A stretch of DNA of 64,000 nucleotides, taken from the NCBI RefSeq assembly GCF_046348265.1, contig NZ_JAXMEO010000012.1; one strand, 5' to 3'. The DNA is from Pelomonas sp937871895. GTDB lineage: Bacteria; Pseudomonadota; Gammaproteobacteria; Burkholderiales; Burkholderiaceae_C. Position 1 is the first letter of the stretch. Each line of letters opens with the position of its first letter. The notes beneath the pieces were generated by a model. That model was given only the letters and a program-made list of their open reading frames with translations. It ran no database searches and was not told the origin of the DNA. Positions 52,873 to 61,856 of this stretch are shown one piece after another. The position numbers and the translations under genes were made by a program.

Positions 52873-54720
52873 TCACTTGGTGGCGCGGGCCGCGAGGCGG
52901 GAGCGGAGCGAGGGCGCCGCCGCAGAGGCAGCGCCTTCACGCAGGTGGCTGGATTCGCCCTCCAGGTCGGGCGGGGCCGGTCGCTCGACAGCGCGCTCGC
53001 GCGCCTTTTCAGGCGAACCGAAAAGGGCTTCCTGCACATCTTTGGCGCCGATGCCCAGTGGCTTGGCATAGCGCCGCGTCACCACGTCCAGCGCTGCGCG
53101 GCGGCGTGTCTCGGGCAGGCTGAAGCAATCCACCAGTTCATTGGCCAGGCTGGCCGTCTGGCGCAGCAGCTCCACGTCGTCCATGGCCTTGTGCACCGGG
53201 CCATCCACGGGCAGTCGACGAGACATGCGCATCACGTCATCGCCCAGGTGCCAGTATTTGGTTAGCGCCGTGCCCAGGGTGTCCATGTCGCAGCCGAGCA
53301 CGGCGTAGGCGGCCGCCTGCTCACTCATGCCCACGGGCTGGGGCTGGTCCTCGGTGGGCTCAGGCGCCTGCATCAGGTGCTGCATCTGCAGCGCGTCGTC
53401 GGGCAGGTGGTAGCTCAGCAGCAAGCGGCCCAGGTTCTGCAAGATGACGATCAGGAAGGTGACTTCGCTGTCGTAGCCGGCAGGGCGCAGCGCCTGCGCC
53501 ACTTCGCCGGCCTTGGCCACACGCTGCATCACGGTCTTGAGCCGTTCGGCCGCCTGCGGCTGCAACACGCCGGGCCAAGGCTTGAGCGTGCTGACTGCCG
53601 CGTGCAAGCCATCCAGCCCGATCATCTGCAGCGCACGCTGGATGTTGAGGATGGCCTCGCCCTGGTGGCCCTGCTGGCGCAGCGCGTTGTTGACGCGGCG
53701 CAGCAGCTCCAGCGTCAGCGCCATGTCCTTGAGCACCAGCTCCGACAGCACATTGGTGTGCTGCGCATCGAAGCCGCTGTTGCCGCCCAACGCCCGGCGC
53801 AGCGAGCCCGAGGTGGACGGCAGGTGGCCGTTGCGCTGCATCTTGTCCAGCAGCAGTTGGATGGCGCCGCCTTCGTCCTGCTGAGCCACGAGGCGCCAGC
53901 CTTCCAAAGCGCGCAGGAAGGTGCGCGCCAGCAGGTAGCGCTGGCGGGCCTGGCGGTCCGTGGCGCGGTTGCAGATGGCGCGCAGCGGGTCGGGGATGGG
54001 GTGCGGCGTCTCCCAGCCCAGGCGGATCACTTCCTTGCCCAGGGGCTGCATCTGCTGCACCACGGCGTGCAGGTCGGCCTGTTCGAGCGGGCGCTTGCCG
54101 CTCAAGATGCGGTGCAGCAGCAGGCCGGCGCACAGGATGTCCTCCTCGGCCGACTCCCGCACGGCGCGGCGGGTGACGGTGTTGAAGTCCACGTTTGCCG
54201 GGAAGACTTCCTGCGCCACTTCGAGGCCAATCAGGCGCACCTTGTGCTGGGCGTCGATCAGGAAGTGCGAGGACTGGATGTCGCGGTGGGCATGGCCGGC
54301 CTCATGGGCAAAGGCGAGGCCTTCGAGGAACTGGCTCATCCACTCAGCGGCCTCCAGCGGCGTGGGCGCGGCGGCGCGCTTCAGGCGCTCGTCCAGGGTC
54401 TCGCCCAAGGACCGCTCGTAGGCGATGAACGGCCATTGCTCGACGCGGCCGATCTCCACCACCGGGGCCAGCTTGGGATGCTCGATGCGCGCGCCGGCGT
54501 TGGCCATGCTCATCCAATGCGCCATCGCCGCCTCGCTGTTGGGGGCCACGCGCGGCATGCACAGGATCAGCTCACGCCCAATGCGGGGGTCAGCCGCCAG
54601 CCACACCATGCTGCGCTCGGTCTTGGCCAGCAAGGCGCGCAGCTCAAAGCGACCGAAGGCCTTGACGGCGCTTCGTTCGGCAGCAGCAGGGGCGGAGGAG
54701 GAGGACGGAGTCTCGGGCAC
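52873..54720 (-). CDS. Pseudokinase with HDOD domain
   Basis: Protein of about 615 residues paired with the next gene. The kinase-like domain (about residues 20-260) aligns in order with its neighbour but lacks key residues: the Gly loop reads LLAKTERSMVW, the ATP-anchoring Lys is replaced (ELILCMP), HRDLKPxN is HRDIQSSH (catalytic Asp kept, Lys and Asn lost), DFG is GLE. It is therefore predicted not to phosphorylate. An HDOD domain follows (about 290-500: LKDMALTLELLRRVNNALRQ, LQNLGRLLLSYHL) and then a charged tail. Start is probably GTG at 54720; no Shine-Dalgarno is obvious and the TTG at 54750 is less likely. An allosteric role for the partner kinase is inference. Confidence 0.85.
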   Translation of the reverse strand: MPETPSSSSAPAAAERSAVKAFGRFELRALLAKTERSMVWLAADPRIGRELILCMPRVAPNSEAAMAHWMSMANAGARIEHPKLAPVVEIGRVEQWPFIAYERSLGETLDERLKRAAAPTPLEAAEWMSQFLEGLAFAHEAGHAHRDIQSSHFLIDAQHKVRLIGLEVAQEVFPANVDFNTVTRRAVRESAEEDILCAGLLLHRILSGKRPLEQADLHAVVQQMQPLGKEVIRLGWETPHPIPDPLRAICNRATDRQARQRYLLARTFLRALEGWRLVAQQDEGGAIQLLLDKMQRNGHLPSTSGSLRRALGGNSGFDAQHTNVLSELVLKDMALTLELLRRVNNALRQQGHQGEAILNIQRALQMIGLDGLHAAVSTLKPWPGVLQPQAAERLKTVMQRVAKAGEVAQALRPAGYDSEVTFLIVILQNLGRLLLSYHLPDDALQMQHLMQAPEPTEDQPQPVGMSEQAAAYAVLGCDMDTLGTALTKYWHLGDDVMRMSRRLPVDGPVHKAMDDVELLRQTASLANELVDCFSLPETRRRAALDVVTRRYAKPLGIGAKDVQEALFGSPEKARERAVERPAPPDLEGESSHLREGAASAAAPSLRSRLAARATK

Positions 54721-54877
54721 GGCAACACGGCGGCGACAACACGGCGACAACGCCGCGATGGACAGGCCGTTGATTGAAACTCAATGCAACAGCGCACAAC
54801 ACGCCAAGCGTGCCGGGTCTGGGCAGGAGTTCACACCCGGTGCACCAGCAGGCAGGGCGCTGTGGCGCGGGGCGCGG

Positions 54878-56155
54878 CTATTCGTCGTCGGCCGCGCTGG
54901 CGCCCAGCTGGAGCAGGCGCTGCGTCGCCTCGTCCGGCAGCGCCTCGACGCTCTTGAGCTTGCGCGTCATCTGGCGGGTGCGGGTCTCGGCAGCGTCGAT
55001 GGTGTTGGACGCTTCTTCGAGCTTCTTCTTGGTCTTGGCCAGCACCTCGCCGAACTTGCCGAACTCGGTCTTGACGGCACCCAGCACTTCCCAGACCTCG
55101 GCACTGCGCTTCTCCAGTGCCAGGGTGCGGAAGCCCATCTGCAGGCTGGTCAGCGTGGCCAGCAAGGTGGTGGGGCCGCAAACCATGACCTTGTGCTCGC
55201 GCTGCAGGCCCTCAACGAGGCCGGGGCGGCGCAAGGCCTCGGCGTAGAGGCCTTCGGTCGGGACGAAGAGGATGCCGAAGTCCGTCGTGTGCGGCGGGCC
55301 GATGTATTTCTCGCGCAGGCTGCGGGCCTCCAGGCGCAGCCGGGTCTCGATGGCCTTGCCTGCAGCTTCCGCAGCGACGGTGTCGGCGCGCTCCTGGGCG
55401 TCGAGCAGGCGCTCGTAGTCCTCGCGCGGGAATTTGGCGTCAATCGGCAACCACAGCGGCGCGCCATCGGCCCGCTGACCGGGCAAGGCAATGGCGAACT
55501 CGACCCGTTCGCTCGACCCCGGCAGCGTGGCGACATTGGCAGCGTACTGCTCGGGGGTGAAGACCTGCTCCAGCAGGCCGGCCAGTTGCACCTCACCAAA
55601 GATGCCGCGCGTCTTGACATTGGTGAGCACGCGGTTGAGCGAGCCGACGTCGCGCGCCAGGTTCTGCATCTCGCCAAGGCCCTTGTGCACCTGCTCCAGG
55701 CGGTCGGCCACCTGCTTGAAGCTCTCTCCGAGGCGCTGCTCCAGCGTGGCGTGGAGTTTTTCGTCCACGGTGGCGCGCATCTGTTCGAGCTTTTTCTCGG
55801 TGTCCTCTTGGATCTGGCCCAGGCGCAGGTCCACGCGCTGCTGCATCTCCCGCAGTTGTTCGCGGATGGCGTCGGTCAGGCGGACGAGCGCCTGGTCTTG
55901 CGCCTCACGGGCCGCAAAGCCCTGGGCCGTGAGACCTTGCTGGAACTGGCCGAGGCCGGCCAGCAGCTCGGTGCGCAGCGCGGCGCTGGAGCGCGCCAGC
56001 TCGTCACGCAGTTCGCGCTCCAGGCGTTCGCTGGATTGCTGGACCAGGGCCGCCACATCCACCGCCGGCCCGCTTGGGCGGCTGCGCCAGACCAGCAGCG
56101 CCAGACCCGCCAGCGCCAGCAACACAGCCAGCAGGAGCAGCTCCACCAGGCTCAT
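54878..56155 (-). CDS. rmuC: DNA recombination protein RmuC
   Basis: Membrane-anchored nuclease-like protein of 425 residues. N-terminal membrane helix LLLLAVLLALAGLALLVW, long coiled coil (about residues 40-190), and the RmuC core with DVGSLNRVLTNVKTRGIFGE, LPIDAKFPREDY (PD-D/ExK-like acids), FGILFVPTEGLYAEAL and TTLLATLTSLQMGFRTL. Family members limit inversion between short repeats. Overlaps the upstream gene by four bases; last gene of its operon before the kinase pair. Confidence 0.95.
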   Translation of the reverse strand: MSLVELLLLAVLLALAGLALLVWRSRPSGPAVDVAALVQQSSERLERELRDELARSSAALRTELLAGLGQFQQGLTAQGFAAREAQDQALVRLTDAIREQLREMQQRVDLRLGQIQEDTEKKLEQMRATVDEKLHATLEQRLGESFKQVADRLEQVHKGLGEMQNLARDVGSLNRVLTNVKTRGIFGEVQLAGLLEQVFTPEQYAANVATLPGSSERVEFAIALPGQRADGAPLWLPIDAKFPREDYERLLDAQERADTVAAEAAGKAIETRLRLEARSLREKYIGPPHTTDFGILFVPTEGLYAEALRRPGLVEGLQREHKVMVCGPTTLLATLTSLQMGFRTLALEKRSAEVWEVLGAVKTEFGKFGEVLAKTKKKLEEASNTIDAAETRTRQMTRKLKSVEALPDEATQRLLQLGASAADDE

Positions 56156-56946
56156 TTGGGCAATAGGGTCTTGATGGCCTGGGGCAGCTCGGCCGCGACC
56201 AAGGCCTTGAGCGCTGCCAGCCGCGCCTCGGGGCTGAGCGCCACGAAGGGGTTGGCCACGCCGCGCTCCACCGGCAGGCGCTGCCCGACGAGGATCGATT
56301 GCTCTTTGACGAGGCGGTAGTCCGCCAAGTCCACCAGAGCGACGCGCAGCGACAGGTAGGCCGTCAGGATCGGCAGGCCCGGGTTGCCGTCGATGCCGAT
56401 CTGGCCGGTGGGGCGCAGGTCGATGACGAAGCCCGCGCCCTCCAGGGGCGTGGCGATCTTGTCGGGCAGCGCGGGCACCAGGGCGGGCGACTGCTGCGCC
56501 CGCGTGATCAGGAAGAGGTGCGTGGCACCGCGCCCCCGCAGGGCATCACCCAGCGTGCCTGGCAGGGTGAGCTTGCCGTCCACAAAGAGGCTGGCCGGGT
56601 CACCAAACAGGCTGCGCGTGGACGAGGTGTAGGTCTTGATCTCACGGTCGGGCGCGGCGGCCGCGACGGCGTGGGACACGGCTGCCAGCAATTCGGAGTC
56701 AAACACGGAGCCAGGCGACAGCTGCCAGGAGCCGGCGCTGGTGAGGTTGCCCCGGTCGGCCTGCAAGGTCAGCAGTTGGATGCTTTCGCCGGTCACGGCC
56801 AGCGCGGTGAGCTTGCGCTTGGCCACGGCCGGTGCGGACGCCGCTGCGGACGGCTTGTTGGCTGGCGCACTGGCCGACGTGCTGGCAGGGGTCTGGGCGC
56901 TTGCCAGCAGGGGCAAGGCAAGCAGCAGGGCAAAGAGCACTCTCAT
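56152..56946 (-). CDS. Exported protein of unknown function
   Basis: Protein of 264 residues with a signal peptide (LFALLLALPLLASAQ) and a Ser/Ala/Pro-rich linker to about residue 42. The mature part has mixed alpha/beta character (KRKLTALAVTGESIQLLTLQ; GATHLFLITRAQ; GFVIDLRPTGQIGIDGNP) and ends ELPQAIKTLLPK. I do not recognise the family. It overlaps rmuC and the dehydrogenase gene by four bases on each side, so it belongs to their operon. Confidence 0.75.
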   Translation of the reverse strand: MRVLFALLLALPLLASAQTPASTSASAPANKPSAAASAPAVAKRKLTALAVTGESIQLLTLQADRGNLTSAGSWQLSPGSVFDSELLAAVSHAVAAAAPDREIKTYTSSTRSLFGDPASLFVDGKLTLPGTLGDALRGRGATHLFLITRAQQSPALVPALPDKIATPLEGAGFVIDLRPTGQIGIDGNPGLPILTAYLSLRVALVDLADYRLVKEQSILVGQRLPVERGVANPFVALSPEARLAALKALVAAELPQAIKTLLPK

Positions 56947-57935
56947 GTCTGGCGGTCGAGAACTTCGGGGTTGAGCGCGGTGAGCGGCGGGCGGCCGCTC
57001 ACCAGGGCCAGCAGGTTGTCCACGGCCAAGGCCGCCATGGCGGTGCGGGTCTTGATCGTGGCGCTGGCGATGTGCGGCGTGAGCACGGTGTTGGGCAGGG
57101 TCAGCAGCGCGGGGTTGACCTGGGGCTCGCCCTCGAAGACATCGAGCGCTGCCGCACCCGGGCGGCCCGCCCGTAGCGCGGCCACCAGGGCGTTTTCGTC
57201 CACGATGCCGCCGCGCGCCACATTGGTCAGCGTGGCGGTGGGCTTCATCAACGCGAGTTGCCGCGCGCCCACGATGTGGTGGACGGCCGGCGCATAGGGC
57301 AGCACCAGAACGAGGTGATCGGCCTGCGCAAAGAGCTCATCCTGCGAGACATAGCGCGCCCCCACGGCAGCCTCGATCGCGGCATCGAGGCGGCTGCGGT
57401 TGTGATAGATCACGGGCATGCCGAAGCCATGGTGGCCGCGCCGCGCAATCGCCTGGCCGATGCGGCCCATGCCCAGGATGCCAAGCGTGGCGCCGTGCAC
57501 ATCGGCGCCGGCCAGCAAGTCCCAGCTCCAGCGCTGCCAGCGCCCGTCGCGCAGCATGCGCTCGCCCTCGGACATGCGGCGCGCAGCGGCCATCATCAGC
57601 GCAAAGCCAAAGTCAGCGGTGCTCTCGGTCAGCACGTCGGGCGTGTTGGTGACGACCACGCCGCGTGCCGTGCAGGCAGGCACGTCAATATGGTTGAAGC
57701 CCACTGACACCGTGCTCACGAAGCGCAGCTCGGGGCAGGCCTCCAGCAGCTCGGCATCGATGCGCTCGGAGCCCGTGATCATGCAGGCGAGCTTGCCCTG
57801 CAGGCGCTGCAACAGCTCGGATCGGGGCAGCACGATGTCGGGCTCGTTCAGGTCCACGTCGAACAGAGCATGCAGCCGCGCGAGTTCAGCAGCCGGGGCT
57901 TGGCGCGCGACGAAGACGGCAGGGCGCTGGCTCAC
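56943..57935 (-). CDS. D-isomer specific 2-hydroxyacid dehydrogenase
   Basis: Cytoplasmic oxidoreductase of 330 residues, nearest to glyoxylate/hydroxypyruvate reductase (GhrB-like). Rossmann motif LGILGMGRIGQAIARRG; catalytic Arg in NVARGGIVDE, Glu in VFEGEPQVN, His in LTPHIASATIKT. GTG start at 57935 is preceded by GGAGG at nine bases inside the end of the nitroreductase gene; the two genes are three bases apart. Confidence 0.9.
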   Translation of the reverse strand: MSQRPAVFVARQAPAAELARLHALFDVDLNEPDIVLPRSELLQRLQGKLACMITGSERIDAELLEACPELRFVSTVSVGFNHIDVPACTARGVVVTNTPDVLTESTADFGFALMMAAARRMSEGERMLRDGRWQRWSWDLLAGADVHGATLGILGMGRIGQAIARRGHHGFGMPVIYHNRSRLDAAIEAAVGARYVSQDELFAQADHLVLVLPYAPAVHHIVGARQLALMKPTATLTNVARGGIVDENALVAALRAGRPGAAALDVFEGEPQVNPALLTLPNTVLTPHIASATIKTRTAMAALAVDNLLALVSGRPPLTALNPEVLDRQT

Positions 57936-57938
57936 GCT

Positions 57939-58652
57939 TCAGTCCTCCAGGAAGCGTGTGAACTCGGCCACCGGCGCGCGTTCGGAGACGAGGCTGTTCT
58001 CCACCGCCGCCGGGTCGGCCCAGCCCAGCGACATGCCGCACACCAGCATCTGCTCGGGTGCCAGTTGCAGCTCGTCCGCAATCAGGCCATGGAACTGCGT
58101 GAACGCCGCCTGCGGGCAGGTGTGCAAGCCCCGGGCACGCGCAGCGGTCATGATGTTCTGCAGGAACATGCCGTAGTCGAGCCAGGAGCCCTGCTGCATC
58201 ACGCGGTCGATGGTGAAGATCAGGCCCACCGGTGCGTCGAAGAAGCCAAAGTTGCGCGCATGCTGGGCCTGCATGCGGGCCTTGTCGGTCTTGCCGATGC
58301 CGAGCAGGCCGTACAGGTCCCAGCCCACCTTGCGCCGCCGGTCGATATAGGGGCTGCGCCATTCCAGCGGGTAGTAGGCGTACTCCTCGCGGTGGGCGGC
58401 GTTCTGGTCGGGATCCAGGTAGGCGGCTGTCACGCGCGCGGTGAAGCGCTTCAAGGCGGCGCCGGTGAGCGCGTGAACCTGCCAGGGCTGGGTGTTGGTG
58501 CCCGATGGCGCCCGGCTCGCCACGGCGAGGATCTCTTCGAGCATCGACCGAGGCACGGCGCGCGGCAGAAAGGCGCGCATGGAATGGCGCGTCAGCAGCG
58601 CGGCGTCAACGGCTGCGGTTTGTTCTGGGGTGGGGAGGTCGAAAGCGTTCAC
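57939..58652 (-). CDS. Nitroreductase family flavoenzyme
   Basis: FMN-dependent oxidoreductase of 237 residues. Flavin-binding segments RHSMRAFLPRAVPR and ASRAPSGTNTQPWQ at the start, QNIMTAARARGLHTCPQ in the middle and CGMSLGWADPAAVENSL near the end are all typical. The start is GTG at 58652, eight bases after AAGGA; a longer reading to 58808 has no support. Reduces nitro compounds or quinone-like acceptors; natural substrate unknown. First gene of the operon leading to rmuC. Confidence 0.88.
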   Translation of the reverse strand: MNAFDLPTPEQTAAVDAALLTRHSMRAFLPRAVPRSMLEEILAVASRAPSGTNTQPWQVHALTGAALKRFTARVTAAYLDPDQNAAHREEYAYYPLEWRSPYIDRRRKVGWDLYGLLGIGKTDKARMQAQHARNFGFFDAPVGLIFTIDRVMQQGSWLDYGMFLQNIMTAARARGLHTCPQAAFTQFHGLIADELQLAPEQMLVCGMSLGWADPAAVENSLVSERAPVAEFTRFLED

Positions 58653-58850
58653 ACACGAAGTCCTTGCAGGGCGGACCGGCAGGCGGCGCGCGCCATGGGC
58701 GGCGCATCGATGAGTGCATTCTTTCACGGAGCCCAGGGCCCTTTGGCGGACGAAGACCATGGCCGTGGCTTGCGCCGCCGGTGGGCTCGGTCGCACACTG
58801 ACATACACGCACGGTCAGGCGCAACCCGCGTATTCAAGGAGCAGTACGAC

Positions 58851-59315
58851 ATGAATCGCAAACCCTGGGCCACACTCGCCCTCAGCCTCGCAACCTGCCT
58901 GTTGGCAAGCGCCGCACTGGCGCAGAACGCCACCCGCGACGACGCTACCGCCATGGTCAAGAAAGGCGTGGCCTTCATCAAGGCCAATGGCGTGGAGAAG
59001 GCCTATGCCGAGATCACCGCCAAGAGTCCGCAGTTCGTCAAGAGCGACCTCTATCTGGTCGTCTACGGCATGGACGGCAAATGCCTGGCCCATGGCGCCA
59101 ACGAGAAGCAGGTCGGCAAGGACCTGATTGATCTCAAGGACGTGGACGGCAAGGCCTTTGTGCGCGAGCGCGTCGAGCTGGGCAAGAGCAAGCCTGCGGG
59201 CTTCTGGCAGGACTACAAGTTCACCAACCCGACGACCAAGAAGATCGAGCCCAAGCAGATGTACTGCGAACGCCTGGGCGAGACCCTGGTCTGCGGCGGG
59301 GTCTACAAGCATTGA
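58851..59315 (+). CDS. Exported Cache-domain protein
   Basis: Protein of 154 residues: signal peptide LALSLATCLLASAALA and one small Cache-type (single Cache 2) domain with KKGVAFIKANGVEKAYAEI, DLYLVVYGMDGKCLAHGAN, KDLIDLKDVDGKAFVRERVE and a Cys near each end of the domain tail (MYCERLGETLVCGGVY). Cache domains usually form the ligand-binding part of chemoreceptors; this one is free in the periplasm and lies 92 bases before a receptor gene in the same direction. AAGGAG precedes the ATG. Confidence 0.85.
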   Translation: MNRKPWATLALSLATCLLASAALAQNATRDDATAMVKKGVAFIKANGVEKAYAEITAKSPQFVKSDLYLVVYGMDGKCLAHGANEKQVGKDLIDLKDVDGKAFVRERVELGKSKPAGFWQDYKFTNPTTKKIEPKQMYCERLGETLVCGGVYKH

Positions 59316-59333
59316 CACACTGACACGGCAAGA

Positions 59334-59349
59334 CCGGGCTTGAGCCCGG
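59334..59349. other. Short hairpin between the Cache and receptor genes
   Basis: CCGGGC/GCCCGG with a TTGA loop; no T-tract. Could attenuate or process the shared message. Confidence 0.35.
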
Positions 59350-59407
59350 CGTGACGCATCAACGAGGGAGGCGCCCTAAGCGGCGCACGGCAGCTGGAAG
59401 GGCCGCT

Positions 59408-60943
59408 ATGAAGTTGACTGCCAAGATGCTGCTCCCTCCCCTGGGAGCGCTTGCCGTGGTGCTGGGCATCAGCCTGGTCGGCACGCTGCTGAGCCTGCGC
59501 GAGGCGGCGCGCTCCACCGAGTCGGCGCAGCAGCACAACGAGGTCTTCATGACCCTGGTGGCCGTGCAAAGCCAGCTCGGCGAAATGCACAGCGGCATCT
59601 ACCGCAGCATCACCCTGATGTCCTCGATGGCGGACGCCGAGGTGCAAAAGCTGCGTGGCCGACTCAAGGACCAGGCCAGTGGCGTGACGCGCACGCTGGC
59701 CAGCCTCGTGGAGATGCCCGGCGTGGAGGGCGAGGTCGAAGCCACGCTGAAGCGCGCACCGGCGCTGATGCAGGCCTATCACGCCAAGGCTGACAGCGCC
59801 ATCGACCTGGCCTCGGTGGACCCCAACACCGGCATCGCTGCCATGCAGGAGGCCGAGGCCAAGTACAAGGAAGTGGCGGCCCTGGTGGCCAGCGGCGTGC
59901 AGACCATGGGGGCCGAGCAGCAGGCGGCGGCGGCCGAGCAGTTGCAGGGCGCACAGCGCCGCGCCTGGCTGCTGGCCTTGGTGGCCGTGCTGGCAGCCGG
60001 CGCGGGCCTGGGTTTGCTATTGGCCAACCAGCGCCGCATCGTGGCCGACGTGAAGGCCTCCCTCGCGCTGGCGGAGTCGGTGGCCGGCGGCGACCTGACA
60101 CACCGTGCCCAGCCGCAAGGCGACGACGAACTGGCCGACCTGATGCGCGCCCTCAACCGCATGTGCGTGGAGCTGGGGCAGTCGATGGGCGAGGTCTTCC
60201 GCGTGGCCGACTCCATCCGCACCGCTTCGTCGGAGATCGCCTCCGGCAATCAGGACCTCAACACCCGCACCGAGCAAACGGCCACCAGCCTGGTGATGAC
60301 CAGCTCTTCGATGTCCGAGCTGACCGGCATCGTCCAGCACAGCGCCGAGAGCGCCCAGACCGCCAACACCCTGGCCAGCACGGCCACCCAGGTGGCCCAT
60401 CGCGGCGGCAGCGTGGTGCAGCAGGTGGTGGACACCATGAATGACATTGCCAGCTCGTCCAAGCGCATCGGCGACATCATTGGCGTGATCGATGGCATCG
60501 CCTTCCAGACCAACATCCTGGCGCTCAATGCCGCCGTGGAAGCGGCACGCGCCGGCGAGCAAGGCCGTGGGTTTGCCGTCGTGGCCGGCGAGGTGCGCAG
60601 CCTGGCCGGCCGCAGCGCCGAGGCCGCGCGCGAGATCAAGACCCTGATTGGCGCCAGCGTGGAGCGGGTGGAATCCGGCTCGCGCCTCGTGCAGGACGCC
60701 GGCAGCACCATGCAGGACATCGTAGGCGCCGTCGAACGGGTGACGGACATCATTGCAGAGATCAGCGCCAGCGCCGCCGAGCAAAGCAAGGGCATCGGCG
60801 ACGTGAACAGCGCCGTGACCCAGCTCGACGAGATGACCCAGCAGAACGCCGCGCTGGTGGAACAGAGCGCGGCCGCCACGGAGTCGCTGCGGGAGCAGGC
60901 CCAAAAGCTCAGCCAGGTGGTGGGCCACTTCAGACTGGACTAG
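59408..60943 (+). CDS. Methyl-accepting chemotaxis protein
   Basis: Chemoreceptor of 511 residues. First membrane helix about residues 7-29 (LLPPLGALAVVLGISLVGTL), four-helix periplasmic domain (HNEVFMTLVAVQSQLGEMHSG), second membrane helix about 188-205, HAMP, then the cytoplasmic signalling hairpin with DGIAFQTNILALNAAVEAAR and GRGFAVVAGEVRSLAGRSAE. AGGG nine bases before ATG 59408 sets the start. The protein ends QVVGHFRLD, with no CheR-binding pentapeptide. The periplasmic domain is of the four-helix type rather than Cache, so the adjacent Cache protein could act as a separate ligand receiver. Confidence 0.94.
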   Translation: MKLTAKMLLPPLGALAVVLGISLVGTLLSLREAARSTESAQQHNEVFMTLVAVQSQLGEMHSGIYRSITLMSSMADAEVQKLRGRLKDQASGVTRTLASLVEMPGVEGEVEATLKRAPALMQAYHAKADSAIDLASVDPNTGIAAMQEAEAKYKEVAALVASGVQTMGAEQQAAAAEQLQGAQRRAWLLALVAVLAAGAGLGLLLANQRRIVADVKASLALAESVAGGDLTHRAQPQGDDELADLMRALNRMCVELGQSMGEVFRVADSIRTASSEIASGNQDLNTRTEQTATSLVMTSSSMSELTGIVQHSAESAQTANTLASTATQVAHRGGSVVQQVVDTMNDIASSSKRIGDIIGVIDGIAFQTNILALNAAVEAARAGEQGRGFAVVAGEVRSLAGRSAEAAREIKTLIGASVERVESGSRLVQDAGSTMQDIVGAVERVTDIIAEISASAAEQSKGIGDVNSAVTQLDEMTQQNAALVEQSAAATESLREQAQKLSQVVGHFRLD

Positions 60944-60979
60944 CCGCCGCGTTGTGCCCGCCACCATGACAGCGCCTTG

Positions 60980-60997
60980 AACCTGGCCAGGTTTTTT
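60980..60997 (+). terminator. Weak terminator past the receptor gene
   Basis: Palindrome AACCTGGCCAGGTT followed by TTTT. Confidence 0.5.
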
Positions 60998-61014
60998 GGG
61001 GCGCACCCCTAATT

Positions 61015-61029
61015 TGCTGCACTGCACCA
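61015..61029. promoter_or_regulatory. Phasin operator 1
   Basis: TGCTGCACTGCACCA, six of seven arm positions symmetric, ending eight bases before the -35 of the phasin promoter and 59 bases upstream of operator 2. Confidence 0.6.
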
Positions 61030-61037
61030 AATACCGC

Positions 61038-61065
61038 TTGCAATCGCGGCGGCAGCCTCTATTAT
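61038..61065 (+). promoter_or_regulatory. Sigma-70 promoter of the phasin gene
   Basis: TTGCAA (61038-61043), 16-base spacer, TATTAT (61060-61065); start near 61072. Operators flank it on both sides, operator 2 covering the start point, as expected for repression. Confidence 0.7.
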
Positions 61066-61073
61066 TCAATCCA

Positions 61074-61088
61074 TGCTGCAGTGCAGCA
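61074..61088. promoter_or_regulatory. Phasin operator 2
   Basis: TGCTGCAGTGCAGCA, perfect seven-base arms around one base, lying at the transcription start. It contains CTGC-N3-GCAG, the pattern described for PhaR-type repressors of phasin genes. The ATG at 61073 in this site is not the phasin start. Confidence 0.65.
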
Positions 61089-61120
61089 AAAACTCATCAA
61101 CCGCACCGAAGGAGTTCCTC

Positions 61121-61669
61121 ATGCTGACCCCCGAACAAGTCCTCGCGAGCCACAAGGCCAACGTCGAAACGCTCTTCGGCCTGACGAACAAGGCGTTCGA
61201 AGGCGTGGAAAAGCTGGTCGAGTTGAACCTGCAAGTCGCGCGCACCGCACTGACCGAAGTGGCCGACACCACCACCTCGGTGCTGTCCGTCAAGGACGCC
61301 CAAGAGTTGATGGCCCTTCAAGCTGCGCTGCTGCAGCCGTCCGCCGAGAAGGCTGCCTCCTACAGCCGCCATGTCTATGACATCGCTTCCGGCACCAGCA
61401 CCGAAGTGGCCAAGATCGCTGAAAGCCAGTTCGCCGACGCGCAGAAGAAGTTCAACGCGCTCGTCGAGAGCACCGCCAAGAACGCGCCGGCTGGCAGCGA
61501 GAACGTGGTGGCCCTGATGAAGTCGGCCATCTCTGCCGCCAACAACGCTTTCGAGTCGGTGCAAAAGGCCGCCAAGCAAGCCGTTGACGTGGCCGAAGCC
61601 AACTTCCAGGCCGCCACCACGCAAGCGGTGAAGGCCACCCAGGCCACCACGCGCAAGAAGGCCGCCTGA
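61121..61669 (+). CDS. phaP: Phasin, granule-associated protein
   Basis: Surface protein of polyhydroxyalkanoate granules, 182 residues, nearly all helix. It opens MLTPEQVLASHKANVETLFG and has the repeated amphipathic pattern of the PhaP family (FEGVEKLVELNLQVARTALT, FNALVESTAKNA), ending in an Ala/Thr/Lys tail. AAGGAG six bases before ATG 61121 sets the start. PHA synthase and other pha genes are not in the window. Strong promoter and operators suggest high, product-controlled expression. Confidence 0.95.
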   Translation: MLTPEQVLASHKANVETLFGLTNKAFEGVEKLVELNLQVARTALTEVADTTTSVLSVKDAQELMALQAALLQPSAEKAASYSRHVYDIASGTSTEVAKIAESQFADAQKKFNALVESTAKNAPAGSENVVALMKSAISAANNAFESVQKAAKQAVDVAEANFQAATTQAVKATQATTRKKAA

Positions 61670-61712
61670 TTCACTGATGGCGCCGGGTCGCTGCGGCGGC
61701 CCAGCTCACACG

Positions 61713-61748
61713 ACAAGGGTCGGACACCTCCGGGTGTCCGACCCTTGT
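61713..61748 (+). terminator. Strong hairpin terminator of the phasin gene
   Basis: Perfect 16-base stem (arms 61713-61728, 61733-61748; ACAAGGGTCGGACACC and its complement) closed by TCCG. The following GTGTCATTCTTGG is only mildly T-rich. Confidence 0.75.
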
Positions 61749-61856
61749 GTCATTCTTGGCAAGCCCCCCGTCCTGTCCGCCCTTGGCTGAGCGGCCGGCC
61801 GTGCGGGATCGGGTCTACTTGCGTCTAGCGTCCCTCGACAACGTCGCCCTGCCCCC

